Shown here piece after piece: positions 35,107 through 43,513 of a stretch of 64,000 nucleotides of DNA (position 1 is its first letter; the number at the start of each line of letters is the position of its first letter). The notes beneath the pieces were generated by a model that saw only the letters and a program-made list of their open reading frames with translations, did no database searches and was not told where the DNA came from. Origin of the DNA: Streptomyces spiralis. GTDB lineage: Bacteria; Actinomycetota; Actinomycetes; Streptomycetales; Streptomycetaceae. The translations under genes and the position numbers were made by a program. The stretch is taken from the NCBI RefSeq assembly GCF_014654675.1, contig NZ_BNBC01000041.1, positions 1 to 64,000 of the forward strand. The letters are read 5' to 3'.

Positions 35107-37165
35107 GCTGAGGCGGTTCGGGCGCGGCAGGCTGCCGCGCGCCGCACTGGTCGCGCTCCTGGTGCTGCCGCTGCTGTACGGCGCCCTGTACCTGTGGTCC
35201 TTCTGGGACCCGTACGGCCACCTTGACCGCATCCCCGTGGCCCTCGTCGACGACGACCAGGGGGCCACCGCCGGCGGCCGGAGGATCACGGCAGGCGACG
35301 ACCTGACCGAGGGGCTGCTGGAGAGCGAGGTCTTCGACTGGCACCGGGTGAGCGCCGACGAGGCCCGCCGGGGCGTGGAGGACGGCACCTACTACCTGTC
35401 GCTGACCGTGCCCGCCGACTTCAGCAGGCGCATCGCCTCCAGCGCGGGCGACTCCCCGGAGACCGGCGCGCTCCGGGTCCGTACGAACGACGCCAACAAC
35501 TACATCGTCGGGCAGATCTCCAAGACGGTGTTCAACGAGGTGCGCACGGCCGCCTCCACCAAGGCCTCGCGGTCCTTCCTGGACCGGATCTTCGTCTCGT
35601 TCTCCGACATCCACGGCCGGACGGTGAAGGCCGCGAAGGGCGCCGATCGGCTCAGCGGCGGCATCGGCAAGGCGGAGAAGGGCTCCAAGGACCTCGCCGA
35701 CGGGCTGGCCGACGCCAAGAAGGGCAGCGGCAAGCTGTCCAAGGGCCTGAAGAAGCTCGACACCGGGGCGGGCGACCTGGAGGACGGCTCCCGGCAGGTG
35801 GCCGACGGCACGCGGACCCTGGCCGACCGGGTCAACACCGTGCACGGCAAGGTGGGCCCCTTCCTGAAGGACAACGAGAAGACGATCGGCGACTCCGCCC
35901 GGCTGGTCGCCGACTCGGCCAAGGCGATCCGCCACAACCTCGACACGCTGGTGAAGAGCGCACCGGGCGCCGCAAAGGGAGCCCACGCGGCCTCCACCGT
36001 CCTGGACGACGTCTACACGCGGCGCTGCGCGCGGCCCGCCGTCCTGCCCGACCCCGCCTGCCCCGACCTGAAGAAGGCCGAGGAGGCCGCCGCGGACGTG
36101 GCCGGCATCGCCGACGACGTCAACACACTGATCGCGGACAACGACGGCGACCTGAAGAAGCTCGACACGAACCTCGCCGGCCTCCAGAAGCAGGCCCAGG
36201 CCCTCGCCGACCGCGCACCCCACCTCTCCGAGGACGTCGACGACGCCGTGAAGAGGATCAACAAGCTGAACGAGGGCGCCGGCAAGGTCGCCGCGGGCGC
36301 GAAGAAGCTGCACACCGGGCTCGGTACGGCCAAGTCCGGAGCGGCGGGTCTCGACAAGGGCGTCGGCACGCTGCGGACGGGCGCCGAGGACCTCAACGGG
36401 GGCATCTACAAGCTGGCCGACGGCTCCGGCAGGCTCGCCGGCGGGCTGCACGACGGAGCGGAACGGATCCCGGACTACGACAAGAAGGGCCGCGACCGGC
36501 GCACCGGCGTCATGGCCGACCCGGTGCGGCTGGCCGCGCAGGACCTGCACCACGCGCCGAACTACGGCACCGGCTTCGCCCCCTACTTCATCCCGTTGTC
36601 CCTGTGGGTGGGCGCCATGGTGGCGTACATGCTGATCCCGCCGATGAACCGGCGCGCGCTCGCGGTCGGCGCCTCCTCGTGGCGGATCGCGCTGGCGGGC
36701 TGGCTGCCGGTGGCCGCGGTCGGGGTGCTGCAGACGGCGGCCCTGATGGCGGTGCTGCACTGGGCGATCGGCCTGGAGATGACCCGCGCGGGAGGGACTA
36801 TCGCCTTCCTGTTCCTGGTGGCGGCGTGCTTCGCGGCGATCGTGCAGTGGCTGAACGCGCGCTTCGGTCCCGCGGGCCGGATCCTGGTCCTCGCCCTGCT
36901 GATGCTCCAACTGACGTCCGCGGGCGGCACCTATCCCGTGCAGACGAGTCCGGGCTTCTTCAACGCGCTCCACCCGTTCCTGCCGATGAGTTACGTCGTC
37001 GACGCCCTCAGGCGGCTGATCACGGGCGGCGGCCTCGCCCCGGTCTGGACGGCCTGCGCGGTGCTGGCGGGCTTCACCGCCGCCGCGCTCGCGCTGACCG
37101 CCGTGGCGGCCCGGCGCCGGCAGGTGTGGACCCTGGACCGGCTGCACCCGGAGCTGAGCCTGTGA
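35078..37165 (+). CDS. YhgE/Pip-family membrane protein
   Basis: 695 residues in the YhgE/Pip (phage-infection-protein) architecture: one N-terminal membrane segment (LVALLVLPLLYGALYLWSF), a large extracytoplasmic region, then five or so membrane segments in the last 200 residues, ending as in ABC-2 permeases. The extracytoplasmic region (about 180-460) is a series of Gly/Asp/Lys heptads such as KAEKGSKDLADGLADAKKGS, likely a long coiled coil. NDANNYIVGQISKTV and YPVQTSPGFFNALHPFLPMS are family landmarks. The ATG at 35078 follows AAGGAGG. Its preceding ATPase suggests a transporter or envelope device. Confidence 0.9.
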   Translation: MRPPRLAALELRRFGRGRLPRAALVALLVLPLLYGALYLWSFWDPYGHLDRIPVALVDDDQGATAGGRRITAGDDLTEGLLESEVFDWHRVSADEARRGVEDGTYYLSLTVPADFSRRIASSAGDSPETGALRVRTNDANNYIVGQISKTVFNEVRTAASTKASRSFLDRIFVSFSDIHGRTVKAAKGADRLSGGIGKAEKGSKDLADGLADAKKGSGKLSKGLKKLDTGAGDLEDGSRQVADGTRTLADRVNTVHGKVGPFLKDNEKTIGDSARLVADSAKAIRHNLDTLVKSAPGAAKGAHAASTVLDDVYTRRCARPAVLPDPACPDLKKAEEAAADVAGIADDVNTLIADNDGDLKKLDTNLAGLQKQAQALADRAPHLSEDVDDAVKRINKLNEGAGKVAAGAKKLHTGLGTAKSGAAGLDKGVGTLRTGAEDLNGGIYKLADGSGRLAGGLHDGAERIPDYDKKGRDRRTGVMADPVRLAAQDLHHAPNYGTGFAPYFIPLSLWVGAMVAYMLIPPMNRRALAVGASSWRIALAGWLPVAAVGVLQTAALMAVLHWAIGLEMTRAGGTIAFLFLVAACFAAIVQWLNARFGPAGRILVLALLMLQLTSAGGTYPVQTSPGFFNALHPFLPMSYVVDALRRLITGGGLAPVWTACAVLAGFTAAALALTAVAARRRQVWTLDRLHPELSL

Positions 37166-37302
37166 GCCCGCCACCGCCCGCACCGTCCGCGCCGCCACCC
37201 GCGCCGCCACCGGCACCACCTGTACCACCAGCGGCGCCGTCACCCGCCCCACCGGCCGTACCGGCCGAGGACCCGGCCGGCGTTCCTGTGAGAATCAGGG
37301 CC

Positions 37303-37932
37303 ATGGAAAGCAGCAGCGCCACGCCGGGCGGCCGGACCCGCCGCGAGGTCACCCGGCAGAAGCTCTACGAGGCCGCCGTCACGCTCATCGCCGAGCAGGG
37401 CTTCTCCGCCACCACCGTGGACGAGATCGCCGAGCGGGCCGGGGTCGCCAAGGGCACCGTCTACTACAACTTCGCCAGCAAGTCGGACCTCTTCGAGGAG
37501 CTGCTGCGGCACGGCGTGGGCCTCCTCACCGCCTCCCTCCGTGAGGCGGCCGAGCGGACGGATCGGGAGGGCGGCAGCCGGGTCGACGCCCTGGACGCGA
37601 TGATCCGGGCCGGACTGGTCTTCATCGACCGCTACCCCGCCTTCACCCAGCTGTACGTGGCCGAGCTGTGGCGCACCAACCGCACCTGGCAGTCCACGCT
37701 GATGGTGGTCCGGCAGCAGGCGGTCGCGGTCGTCGAGGGCGTACTGCGCGAGGGCGTGGCGGGCGGCGAGTTCAGCGAGGAGATCGATGTGCCGCTGACC
37801 GCGTCCGCGCTGGTGGGCATGGTGCTGGTGGCCGCCCTCGACTGGAAGTCGTTCCAGCCGGAGCGCTCCCTGGACGACGTCCACGCGGCGCTGTCGCGGC
37901 TCCTCCAGGGCCGGGTGAGCGGCACCCACTGA
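37303..37932 (+). CDS. TetR/AcrR-family transcriptional regulator
   Basis: 209-residue TetR regulator. The helix-turn-helix covers about residues 14-58: FSATTVDEIAERAGVAKGTV followed by YYNFASKSDLFEELL. The C-terminal ligand/dimer domain (RAGLVFIDRYPAFTQLYVAE) is all-helical. The ATG at 37303 is chosen because it immediately precedes the DNA-binding domain. The frame is open back to a GTG at 37162 that overlaps the membrane-protein stop (GTGA); using it would add a 47-residue almost pure Pro/Ala tail. It probably represses the operon through 34314-34335. Confidence 0.92.
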   Translation: MESSSATPGGRTRREVTRQKLYEAAVTLIAEQGFSATTVDEIAERAGVAKGTVYYNFASKSDLFEELLRHGVGLLTASLREAAERTDREGGSRVDALDAMIRAGLVFIDRYPAFTQLYVAELWRTNRTWQSTLMVVRQQAVAVVEGVLREGVAGGEFSEEIDVPLTASALVGMVLVAALDWKSFQPERSLDDVHAALSRLLQGRVSGTH

Positions 37933-38480
37933 GGCCGCTCGCGGGTCACGCGCCGCCGAGGACGTCCCGAAGGCGCGTCAGGGCGGCATGGCAGGGCATG
38001 GCAGGGCACGGCAGGCTCGTACGAGAAAGCGCCGGTCCGCCGTGGCCACGTCCCCCACGGGCCACCACGCACCGGCGCTTCCTCCGCTCCCCCATATCCG
38101 CTTGCCCCGCCGCTCCGATTCCCCGTCCCCGTCTCCCCGTCTCCCCCGCTCCCCGTCCCCCCGTTGGGCCCCCGTGCGGTCGTCCCCGGGTTCCCCCGGT
38201 GGCTCGCTCCCGCCGACGTGGGCCGGCGGAAGGAGCGGTCCAGGGCGACGCCGTTCCGCCGCCCCGTGTCGGCGGTTCCGGCGCCGTGCCCCGTCCCGTG
38301 CCTCCACTCTCTCGTTCACGCAGGTCGGACCCCATCCGCGCACGTACTCATCTCCTCGCCTGAGTACCTGTACTCAGCCCTGCGCGCCCGCACCCGGGGA
38401 CGGCGCGCCACCGACCGGAGAAGCCGCTGGTCAACGCCCCGGAGCGGGCGTTGTCAGCGGTGGTCGATAAAGTCGCGGGC
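37933..38480. other. 548-bp gap with 10-bp repeats and a large hairpin
   Basis: Contains three tandem copies of GCATGGCAGG (37986-38015, the last with one change) and a stable stem at 38027-38080 (see terminator). The remainder is C-rich on the plus strand with no plausible gene. GAGTACCTGTACTC near 38361-38374 is a perfect palindrome and might be an operator for the downstream gene. Confidence 0.5.
38027..38080 (+). terminator. Terminator of the ATPase-YhgE-TetR operon
   Basis: Outer arms AAGCGCCGGT / ACCGGCGCTT (perfect 10 bp) enclose an inner GTGGCC / GGCCAC stem. It lies about 95 bp after the regulator stop. Confidence 0.6.
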
Positions 38481-39998
38481 ATGGCACGGATTGCGGTGAT
38501 CGGCGCCGGGATGGGCGCGATGGCGGCCGCCGCCCGGCTGGCCGTCGCGGGCCACCGGGTGACGGTGTACGAGCGTACGGAGACGTACGGCGGAGCGGTG
38601 CGCCGCCTCGAGCGGGACGGTTTCGCCTTCGACACCGGCCCCGGGCTGCTGCCGCTGCCCGCGGTCTACCGCGACCTGTTCGTCAAGACCGGCAAGGAGC
38701 CGCTGGAGGACCGCGTCCAACTGGTCCAGGTCGACCCGGCGGCGCGGCACGTGTTCGCGGACGGCACCGAGGTGTCGCTGCCGAACGCCTCCCGCGCGGG
38801 CGTCGTCACGGCCCTGGACACGGCGCTCGGGCAGGGCACCGGCCGGCGCTGGGGCGACTTCCTGGTGCGGGCGCGCGAGGCCTGGGACCGCACCCGCCGG
38901 CCCCTTCTGGAGGAGCCGCTGTGGCCCGACTGGCCCGTGCTGGCCGAGCGCGAGCCCTATCCGGCGGTTCCGCACAAGCGCCTGCTGCGCACCCGGCGGG
39001 CCGGCACGCTCGCCGAGGTCGGCGCCTGGGAGCTGCGCGATCAGCGCCTCGCCGCACTCCTGGAGAGCCATGCGCTCGCCCACGGCCTCGATCCGCGCAC
39101 CGCCCCGGCGAGCGCGGCCGTGCTGCCGTACATGGAGCACGCCTTCGGCATCTGGTACGTCCGAGGGGGCCTGCGCGAACTGGCGCGCGCGGTGTACGAG
39201 CGCTGTGTGGCCCGCAGGGTCGAGTTCGTCTTCGGCACCGAGGTGGCGCGGATCGTCGAGAAGGACGGCCGGGCGACGGGTGTGGAGTTCGCCGAAGGCG
39301 GCGCGGCGGAGGCGGAGTTCGTGGTCGCCGGTGTGGCGCCGGAGGCGCTGAGCGGCTTCGTGGGGAGCGCGGCCCTGCGGGGCGAGGGGCAGGTGCCGGC
39401 TCAGCACGGGCTGCCGAGCCGCCTGACCGTGCTGCTCGCGCTGCGCGGCGGCCGCCCCGAGGGGACGGCCCATCGCACCGTGGTGCACGCCGAGGACCGC
39501 GAGTCGGAGCTGGACGCCCTGTTCGGTACGTCCCCGGGCATGCCCGCGCGGCCCACGGTCACGGTGTTGCGCCCCGACGATCCGGCCCTGGTCCCGGACG
39601 GGGAGCACGAGGCGATCACGCTGACGGCCACGGTCCCCGCACTGCCCGGAGCGGACGAACAGGCCGGCAGAAAGGCCCTGGAGGCGCAGGCCGACCGTAT
39701 GATCACCGCCGCCGAGCGGGCCGTGCCGGGGCTGCGCGACCGCATCCTGTGGCGCGAGACCCGCACGCCGGCCGACATCGCCCGGGAAACAGGCGCGGCG
39801 GGCGGGGCCGTTCCCGCGCCGGCGCTGGCCGCGGCCGGGGGGCGGCTGTTGCATCCGGCGAACTCCACGGGAATCGACGGCCTGTTCGCCGTGGGAGGCT
39901 GGTCGCACCCGGGGGGCGGGCTGCCGCACGCCGGGATGTCGGGCGCGATGGTGGCCGGACTCGTCGTGGAGGGGCCGGAGTTCCGCGGCTCGCAGTGA
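38481..39998 (+). CDS. CrtI-like FAD-dependent oxidoreductase
   Basis: 505-residue flavoprotein of the phytoene-desaturase-like amine-oxidase superfamily. The FAD dinucleotide fold is at the N-terminus (IAVIGAGMGAMAAAARLAVA, then VTVYERTETYGGAVRRL), and FAFDTGPGLLPLP matches the CrtI DTGP motif. The C-terminal FAD-binding segment is GLFAVGGWSHPGGGLPHAG. There are no carotenoid or terpenoid genes beside it, so the substrate is unknown. The ATG at 38481 sits directly before the Rossmann fold; the ribosome-binding site is weak. Confidence 0.85.
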   Translation: MARIAVIGAGMGAMAAAARLAVAGHRVTVYERTETYGGAVRRLERDGFAFDTGPGLLPLPAVYRDLFVKTGKEPLEDRVQLVQVDPAARHVFADGTEVSLPNASRAGVVTALDTALGQGTGRRWGDFLVRAREAWDRTRRPLLEEPLWPDWPVLAEREPYPAVPHKRLLRTRRAGTLAEVGAWELRDQRLAALLESHALAHGLDPRTAPASAAVLPYMEHAFGIWYVRGGLRELARAVYERCVARRVEFVFGTEVARIVEKDGRATGVEFAEGGAAEAEFVVAGVAPEALSGFVGSAALRGEGQVPAQHGLPSRLTVLLALRGGRPEGTAHRTVVHAEDRESELDALFGTSPGMPARPTVTVLRPDDPALVPDGEHEAITLTATVPALPGADEQAGRKALEAQADRMITAAERAVPGLRDRILWRETRTPADIARETGAAGGAVPAPALAAAGGRLLHPANSTGIDGLFAVGGWSHPGGGLPHAGMSGAMVAGLVVEGPEFRGSQ

Positions 39999-40043
39999 GC
40001 CGGGCGCGGACGTGCCCGCGCTCCGGGACCGGTTCGGACCGGT

Positions 40044-41054
40044 TCAGAAACGGTACTGCTCGTCGAACCCCGCGCCCTGCTGCGCCTGGCCGTAACCCTG
40101 ACCGCCCTGGCCGTCGCCCTGGTACGGGTAGGACTGCTCGGGCGGGAGTTCACCGCCGTAGGAGTCGTCGGTGCGCTGCTGCGGGACCCACACCCCGCCG
40201 GCCGGGGTCTCGCCGCCGTAACCGCCCGTGGCGTACGGGTCCTGGGCGCCGTAGCCCTGCTGCCCGTAGCCCTGCTGGCCACCGTAGGTGGTGTCGTAGG
40301 AGGCGCCGCCGTAGGTCTGGGTGCCGACGTACGGGTCCGAGTAGGCGGCGTAGCCCTGCTGGCCGGAGCCGTCGTAGCCGTAGGCCTGCTGCCCGTAGCC
40401 GGAGTAGTCGTACCCGTAGCCCTGGTCGGTGGCCTGGGCCGCGGTGGCGTACTGGTCTTGGGGCAGGCCGGCCGGCTGCGGGGAGTCGCCGTAGACGCCG
40501 TAGGAACCGGTGTCGTCGGGCAGGGGCTGCGGCTGGTACACGGCGGTGCTCTCGGCGGCCGTGGGGTCGCCGGCGCGGGCGGAGGCGAAGACGTCGTCCT
40601 GGTCGTAGTCCTCGGCCCCGTACGACAGGCCGTCACGGCCGGCCGGACTGCCCATGCCGTCCGCGCCGTCCGTGTCTTCCTGACCGTGGTGGCCGTCGTG
40701 ACCACCGTGGCCGCCGTCGGCGGCATCGAGGCCGGAGTCCTCCAGGGCCGGGTCCCGGCGCTCAGCCTTGCCGCGGCGGCGCTTGGTCGTTTCGCCACTC
40801 GGGTGCCTGACCGCCCAGCCGGCGGCGAAGCCGCGGCGGAACGACAGCGTGACGTAGGTCTGCCCGACCGCGAACGCGGCCGCGCCCAGGCCGATCACCA
40901 CCACGGACGGCATCAGCACACCGAGCACGACACACAGGAAGCCGCCGAAGGCGAGCAACCGCCAGCGCAGGCGCGCCTTGTACTGCAGCAGCACCTCGCC
41001 GAGCAGCCACAGCGCGACGATGCCGAACGCGATGTAGAGGACCGTCCAGCCCAT
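40044..41054 (-). CDS. Membrane protein with Tyr/Gly/Gln-rich low-complexity tail
   Basis: 336 residues. The N-terminal 80 residues form three membrane segments (VLYIAFGIVALWLLGEVLLQ, LLAFGGFLCVVLGVLMPSVV, IGLGAAAFAVGQTYVTL). A basic linker and a His/Gly/Asp-rich patch (GGHGGHDGHHGQEDTDG) follow, then from about residue 170 a tail dominated by Tyr, Gly, Gln, Asp and Ser (YGYDYSGYGQQAYGYDGSGQ, QQGYGQQGYGAQDPY). Composition resembles prion-like domains. No enzyme motif is seen. The ATG at 41054 has GAGAGGGG upstream. It may be cotranscribed with metF, 56 bp upstream. Function unknown. Confidence 0.85.
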   Translation of the reverse strand: MGWTVLYIAFGIVALWLLGEVLLQYKARLRWRLLAFGGFLCVVLGVLMPSVVVIGLGAAAFAVGQTYVTLSFRRGFAAGWAVRHPSGETTKRRRGKAERRDPALEDSGLDAADGGHGGHDGHHGQEDTDGADGMGSPAGRDGLSYGAEDYDQDDVFASARAGDPTAAESTAVYQPQPLPDDTGSYGVYGDSPQPAGLPQDQYATAAQATDQGYGYDYSGYGQQAYGYDGSGQQGYAAYSDPYVGTQTYGGASYDTTYGGQQGYGQQGYGAQDPYATGGYGGETPAGGVWVPQQRTDDSYGGELPPEQSYPYQGDGQGGQGYGQAQQGAGFDEQYRF

Positions 41055-41110
41055 GTACGCCCCTCTCCCAGTGGCCGCTTCGCAGTCTGTCGTACGCGGG
41101 TACGGCCGGT

Positions 41111-42034
41111 CTAGGCCTGCGGCGGGTGGTGCAGACCCAGGTTCTCGTAGATTTCCAGCGTCGCCGTGGAGTTGTTGAGCGTGATGAAGTGCAGTCCGGG
41201 CACCCCTTCGGCCAGCAGCCGCGCGCAGAACTCCGTGGCGAACTCGATGCCAATGGAGCGTACCGCCGTCGGATCGTCTTGTGCTGTGAGGATCCGCTCT
41301 TTCAGGGCGTCCGGGAAGGCGGCGTTGGTGAGGGACGGGATCCGCGCCAGCGTCTTCGCACTGGCGATCGGCATGACCTCGGGGATGATCGGGGTGTCGC
41401 AGCCGGCGGCCGCGACCCGGTCGCGCAGGCGCAGATAGTCCTCCGGCTGGAAGAACATCTGCGTGATGGCGTAGTCGGCGCCCGCACGGCACTTGTCGAC
41501 GAAGTGGCGTACGTCGGTCTCCCAGTCGTCGGAGCGCGGGTGCATCGCGGGGAAGGCCGCGACACCGACGCAGAAGTCTCCGGACGTCTTGATCAGTTCG
41601 ACGAGTTCGGCGGCGTAGGTCAGACCCCGGGGGTGCGGCACCCAGTCGCCCATCGGGTCGCCGGGCGGGTCGCCGCGCAGCGCCAGCATGTTGCGGATCC
41701 CGGCGTCGGCGTACTGCCCGATGATGTTGCGCAGGTCGGCCACCGAGTGGTCGACGGCGGTGAGGTGGGCGATCGGGGTGAGGGTGGTGTCGGAGGCGAT
41801 GGCCTCGGTCGCCTTGACCGTGCCCGCGCGGGTGGAGCCGCCCGCGCCGTAGGTCACGGAGACGAAGTCGGGCGCCACGGCCTCGACCCGGCGCAGCGCG
41901 TTCCACAGGTTCCGCTCGCCCTTCGGGGTCTTGGGGGCGTAGAACTCGAACGAATACGTCGTCTTGCCCGTCGCGAGCATGTCGCGCACGGTACGGGCAT
42001 GGTCCGACCTGGTGGATGCGGTGCCGAGGGCCAT
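41111..42034 (-). CDS. metF: Methylenetetrahydrofolate reductase
   Basis: 307-residue FAD-containing MetF, reducing 5,10-methylene-THF to 5-methyl-THF for methionine synthesis. Landmarks: YSFEFYAPKTPKGERNLW at the N-terminus, FVSVTYGAGGSTRAGTV, NMLALRGDPPGDPMGDW and YAITQMFFQPEDYLRLRD. The length is normal. The ATG is at 42034. The 164-bp upstream gap has no recognisable riboswitch; it holds TTGTCCACC (42105-42113), one base from a DnaA box. Confidence 0.96.
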   Translation of the reverse strand: MALGTASTRSDHARTVRDMLATGKTTYSFEFYAPKTPKGERNLWNALRRVEAVAPDFVSVTYGAGGSTRAGTVKATEAIASDTTLTPIAHLTAVDHSVADLRNIIGQYADAGIRNMLALRGDPPGDPMGDWVPHPRGLTYAAELVELIKTSGDFCVGVAAFPAMHPRSDDWETDVRHFVDKCRAGADYAITQMFFQPEDYLRLRDRVAAAGCDTPIIPEVMPIASAKTLARIPSLTNAAFPDALKERILTAQDDPTAVRSIGIEFATEFCARLLAEGVPGLHFITLNNSTATLEIYENLGLHHPPQA

Positions 42035-42198
42035 ACTCGCAGGTTAGCCAGGGTGAGGCGGTCCCCCAACCGGACGGTGGGGATTTGCCTGAATTGTCGC
42101 CTTCTTGTCCACCCATCGGACATCCCCGCCCGATATGGGGCGGTCGGCGCCTCCCGGCAGTCCGGAAGGCGAGACGCCTGCCGCCGTTCCGCCTGCGG

Positions 42199-42867
42199 CT
42201 ATTCCGCCTGCCGCAGCCGCTTGGCGAACTCCGCCGCCGCCGCGCCGGGGTCCTCGGCCTCGGTGATCGCCCGGACCACGACGACACGGCGGGCGCCGGC
42301 GTCGAGGACCGCGTCCAGGTTGCCGAGGTCGATGCCGCCGATGGCGAACCAGGGACGGTCGGTGCCGAGGGAGGCGGTGTACCGCACCAGGCCGAGGCCG
42401 GGTGCGTGACGGCCGGGCTTGGTGGGGGTCGGCCAGCAGGGGCCCGTGCAGAAGTAGTCCACGCCGTCCTGGACGGCGGCCGCGGCGGCCTCGGACTCGG
42501 CGTGCGTGGACCGGCCGATCAGGACGCCGTCGCCGAGTATCGCGCGGGCCGCGGGCACCGGCAGGTCGCCCTGGCCGAGGTGCAGCACGTCCGCGCGGGC
42601 GGCGTGGGCGACGTCGGCGCGGTCGTTGACGGCGAGCAGCTTGCCGTGGCGGGTGCAGGCGTCGGCGAACACCTGAAGGTGCTCCAGCTCCTCCCCCGCC
42701 TCCATGCCCTTGTCGCGCAGCTGCACGATGTCGACCCCGCCGGCCAGCACCGCGTCGAGGAACTCGGGCAGGTCGCCCTGGCGGGTGCGGGCGTCCGTGC
42801 ACAGGTACAGGCGGGCGTCGGCGAGCCGGTCACGGGCGGCGGCTGCGGCGGTGTCGGGCACGGGCAT
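42199..42867 (-). CDS. thiE: Thiamine-phosphate synthase
   Basis: 222-residue TIM-barrel enzyme joining hydroxymethylpyrimidine pyrophosphate and thiazole phosphate to thiamine phosphate. Motifs seen: GGVDIVQLRDKGMEAGEELE, LLAVNDRADVAHAARADVLH, LHLGQGDLP, IGRSTHAESEA and CTGPCWPTPTKPGRHAPGLG. WFAIGGIDLGNLDAVLDAGA completes the phosphate site. It is transcribed away from the thiO-thiS-thiG operon and lacks a TPP riboswitch of its own in the upstream 148 bp. Confidence 0.95.
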   Translation of the reverse strand: MPVPDTAAAAARDRLADARLYLCTDARTRQGDLPEFLDAVLAGGVDIVQLRDKGMEAGEELEHLQVFADACTRHGKLLAVNDRADVAHAARADVLHLGQGDLPVPAARAILGDGVLIGRSTHAESEAAAAAVQDGVDYFCTGPCWPTPTKPGRHAPGLGLVRYTASLGTDRPWFAIGGIDLGNLDAVLDAGARRVVVVRAITEAEDPGAAAAEFAKRLRQAE

Positions 42868-42921
42868 GGGTGGATCCCCCCGGTTCGGTGCGGTGGTGCG
42901 TTGTCGGCGCGGTGTGTCGAG

Positions 42922-42990
42922 GGCGTACGGGCCGCGGCGGAGCGGCGGTGGCGAAGCGGCCGTGGCCGCCCCGGCCGTGGCCCGTACGCC
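42922..42990 (-). terminator. Long-range 12-bp inverted repeat upstream of thiE
   Basis: GGCGTACGGGCC (42922-42933) and its exact complement (42979-42990) enclose 45 bases that are themselves GC-rich and foldable. It lies between the Rv2175c-like gene and thiE, both leftward, so it may end the first transcript or structure the thiE leader. Confidence 0.45.
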
Positions 42991-43015
42991 GGACGGGTTG
43001 TTCAGGCGGTACCGG

Positions 43016-43381
43016 TCAGACGGCGAGCGCCTGGGCGCGGCGCTTCACCTCCGTCCCGCGATTCTCGCTCAGGGCCTGCGCGGGGGTGCCGGGCAGGCTC
43101 GGGTCGGGGGTGAAGAGCCACTCGATCATCTCTTCGACCGTGAAGCCGTCGTCCCGCAGGAGCGTCAGGGTCCCGGACAGGCCCTTGACGACCTTGTCGC
43201 CGTCGATGAAGGCGGCGGGGACGTGCAGCGCGCGGTTCTCACCACGGCGTACGGCGATGAGCTGGCCCTCCTTCACCAGCTGCCGCACCCTCGTCACCTC
43301 GACGCCGAGCATCTCGGCGATCTCGGGGAGGGTGAGCCAGGCGGGGACGAGAGCATCGATCTTCGCGTCAATCTCGGTCAC
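43016..43381 (-). CDS. Rv2175c-family DNA-binding protein
   Basis: 121-residue winged-helix/HTH protein of the Rv2175c family. The HTH is seen in WLTLPEIAEMLGVEVTRVRQ, and the C-terminal region FTVEEMIEWLFTPDPSLPG is typical. In Mycobacterium tuberculosis the homologue is reported to be phosphorylated by the kinase PknL; a PASTA kinase gene lies 4.4 kb away here. The start is GTG 43381, giving VTEIDAKIDALVP. A longer in-frame start exists but adds unconserved residues. Confidence 0.88.
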   Translation of the reverse strand: MTEIDAKIDALVPAWLTLPEIAEMLGVEVTRVRQLVKEGQLIAVRRGENRALHVPAAFIDGDKVVKGLSGTLTLLRDDGFTVEEMIEWLFTPDPSLPGTPAQALSENRGTEVKRRAQALAV

Positions 43382-43513
43382 GGATCCAAGCCTGCCATCC
43401 GCCACCGACAGTCGGAAGTCAGGCCCGTCCACCTGGGAGAACCCGCAGGAGAACATCGCACGTACGGCGCCCTGCTGCGCCGCTCGAAATCCCGCGGCAC
43501 ACCCCGTGGCGCC

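Noticed and set aside
42035..42198. B12 or SAM riboswitch before metF
   Set aside because: No B12-box or SAM-aptamer consensus was recognised; only a near DnaA-box word was found.
42868..43015. TPP riboswitch before thiE
   Set aside because: The CTGAGA and ACCTGATC segments present at 45287-45328 are absent here.
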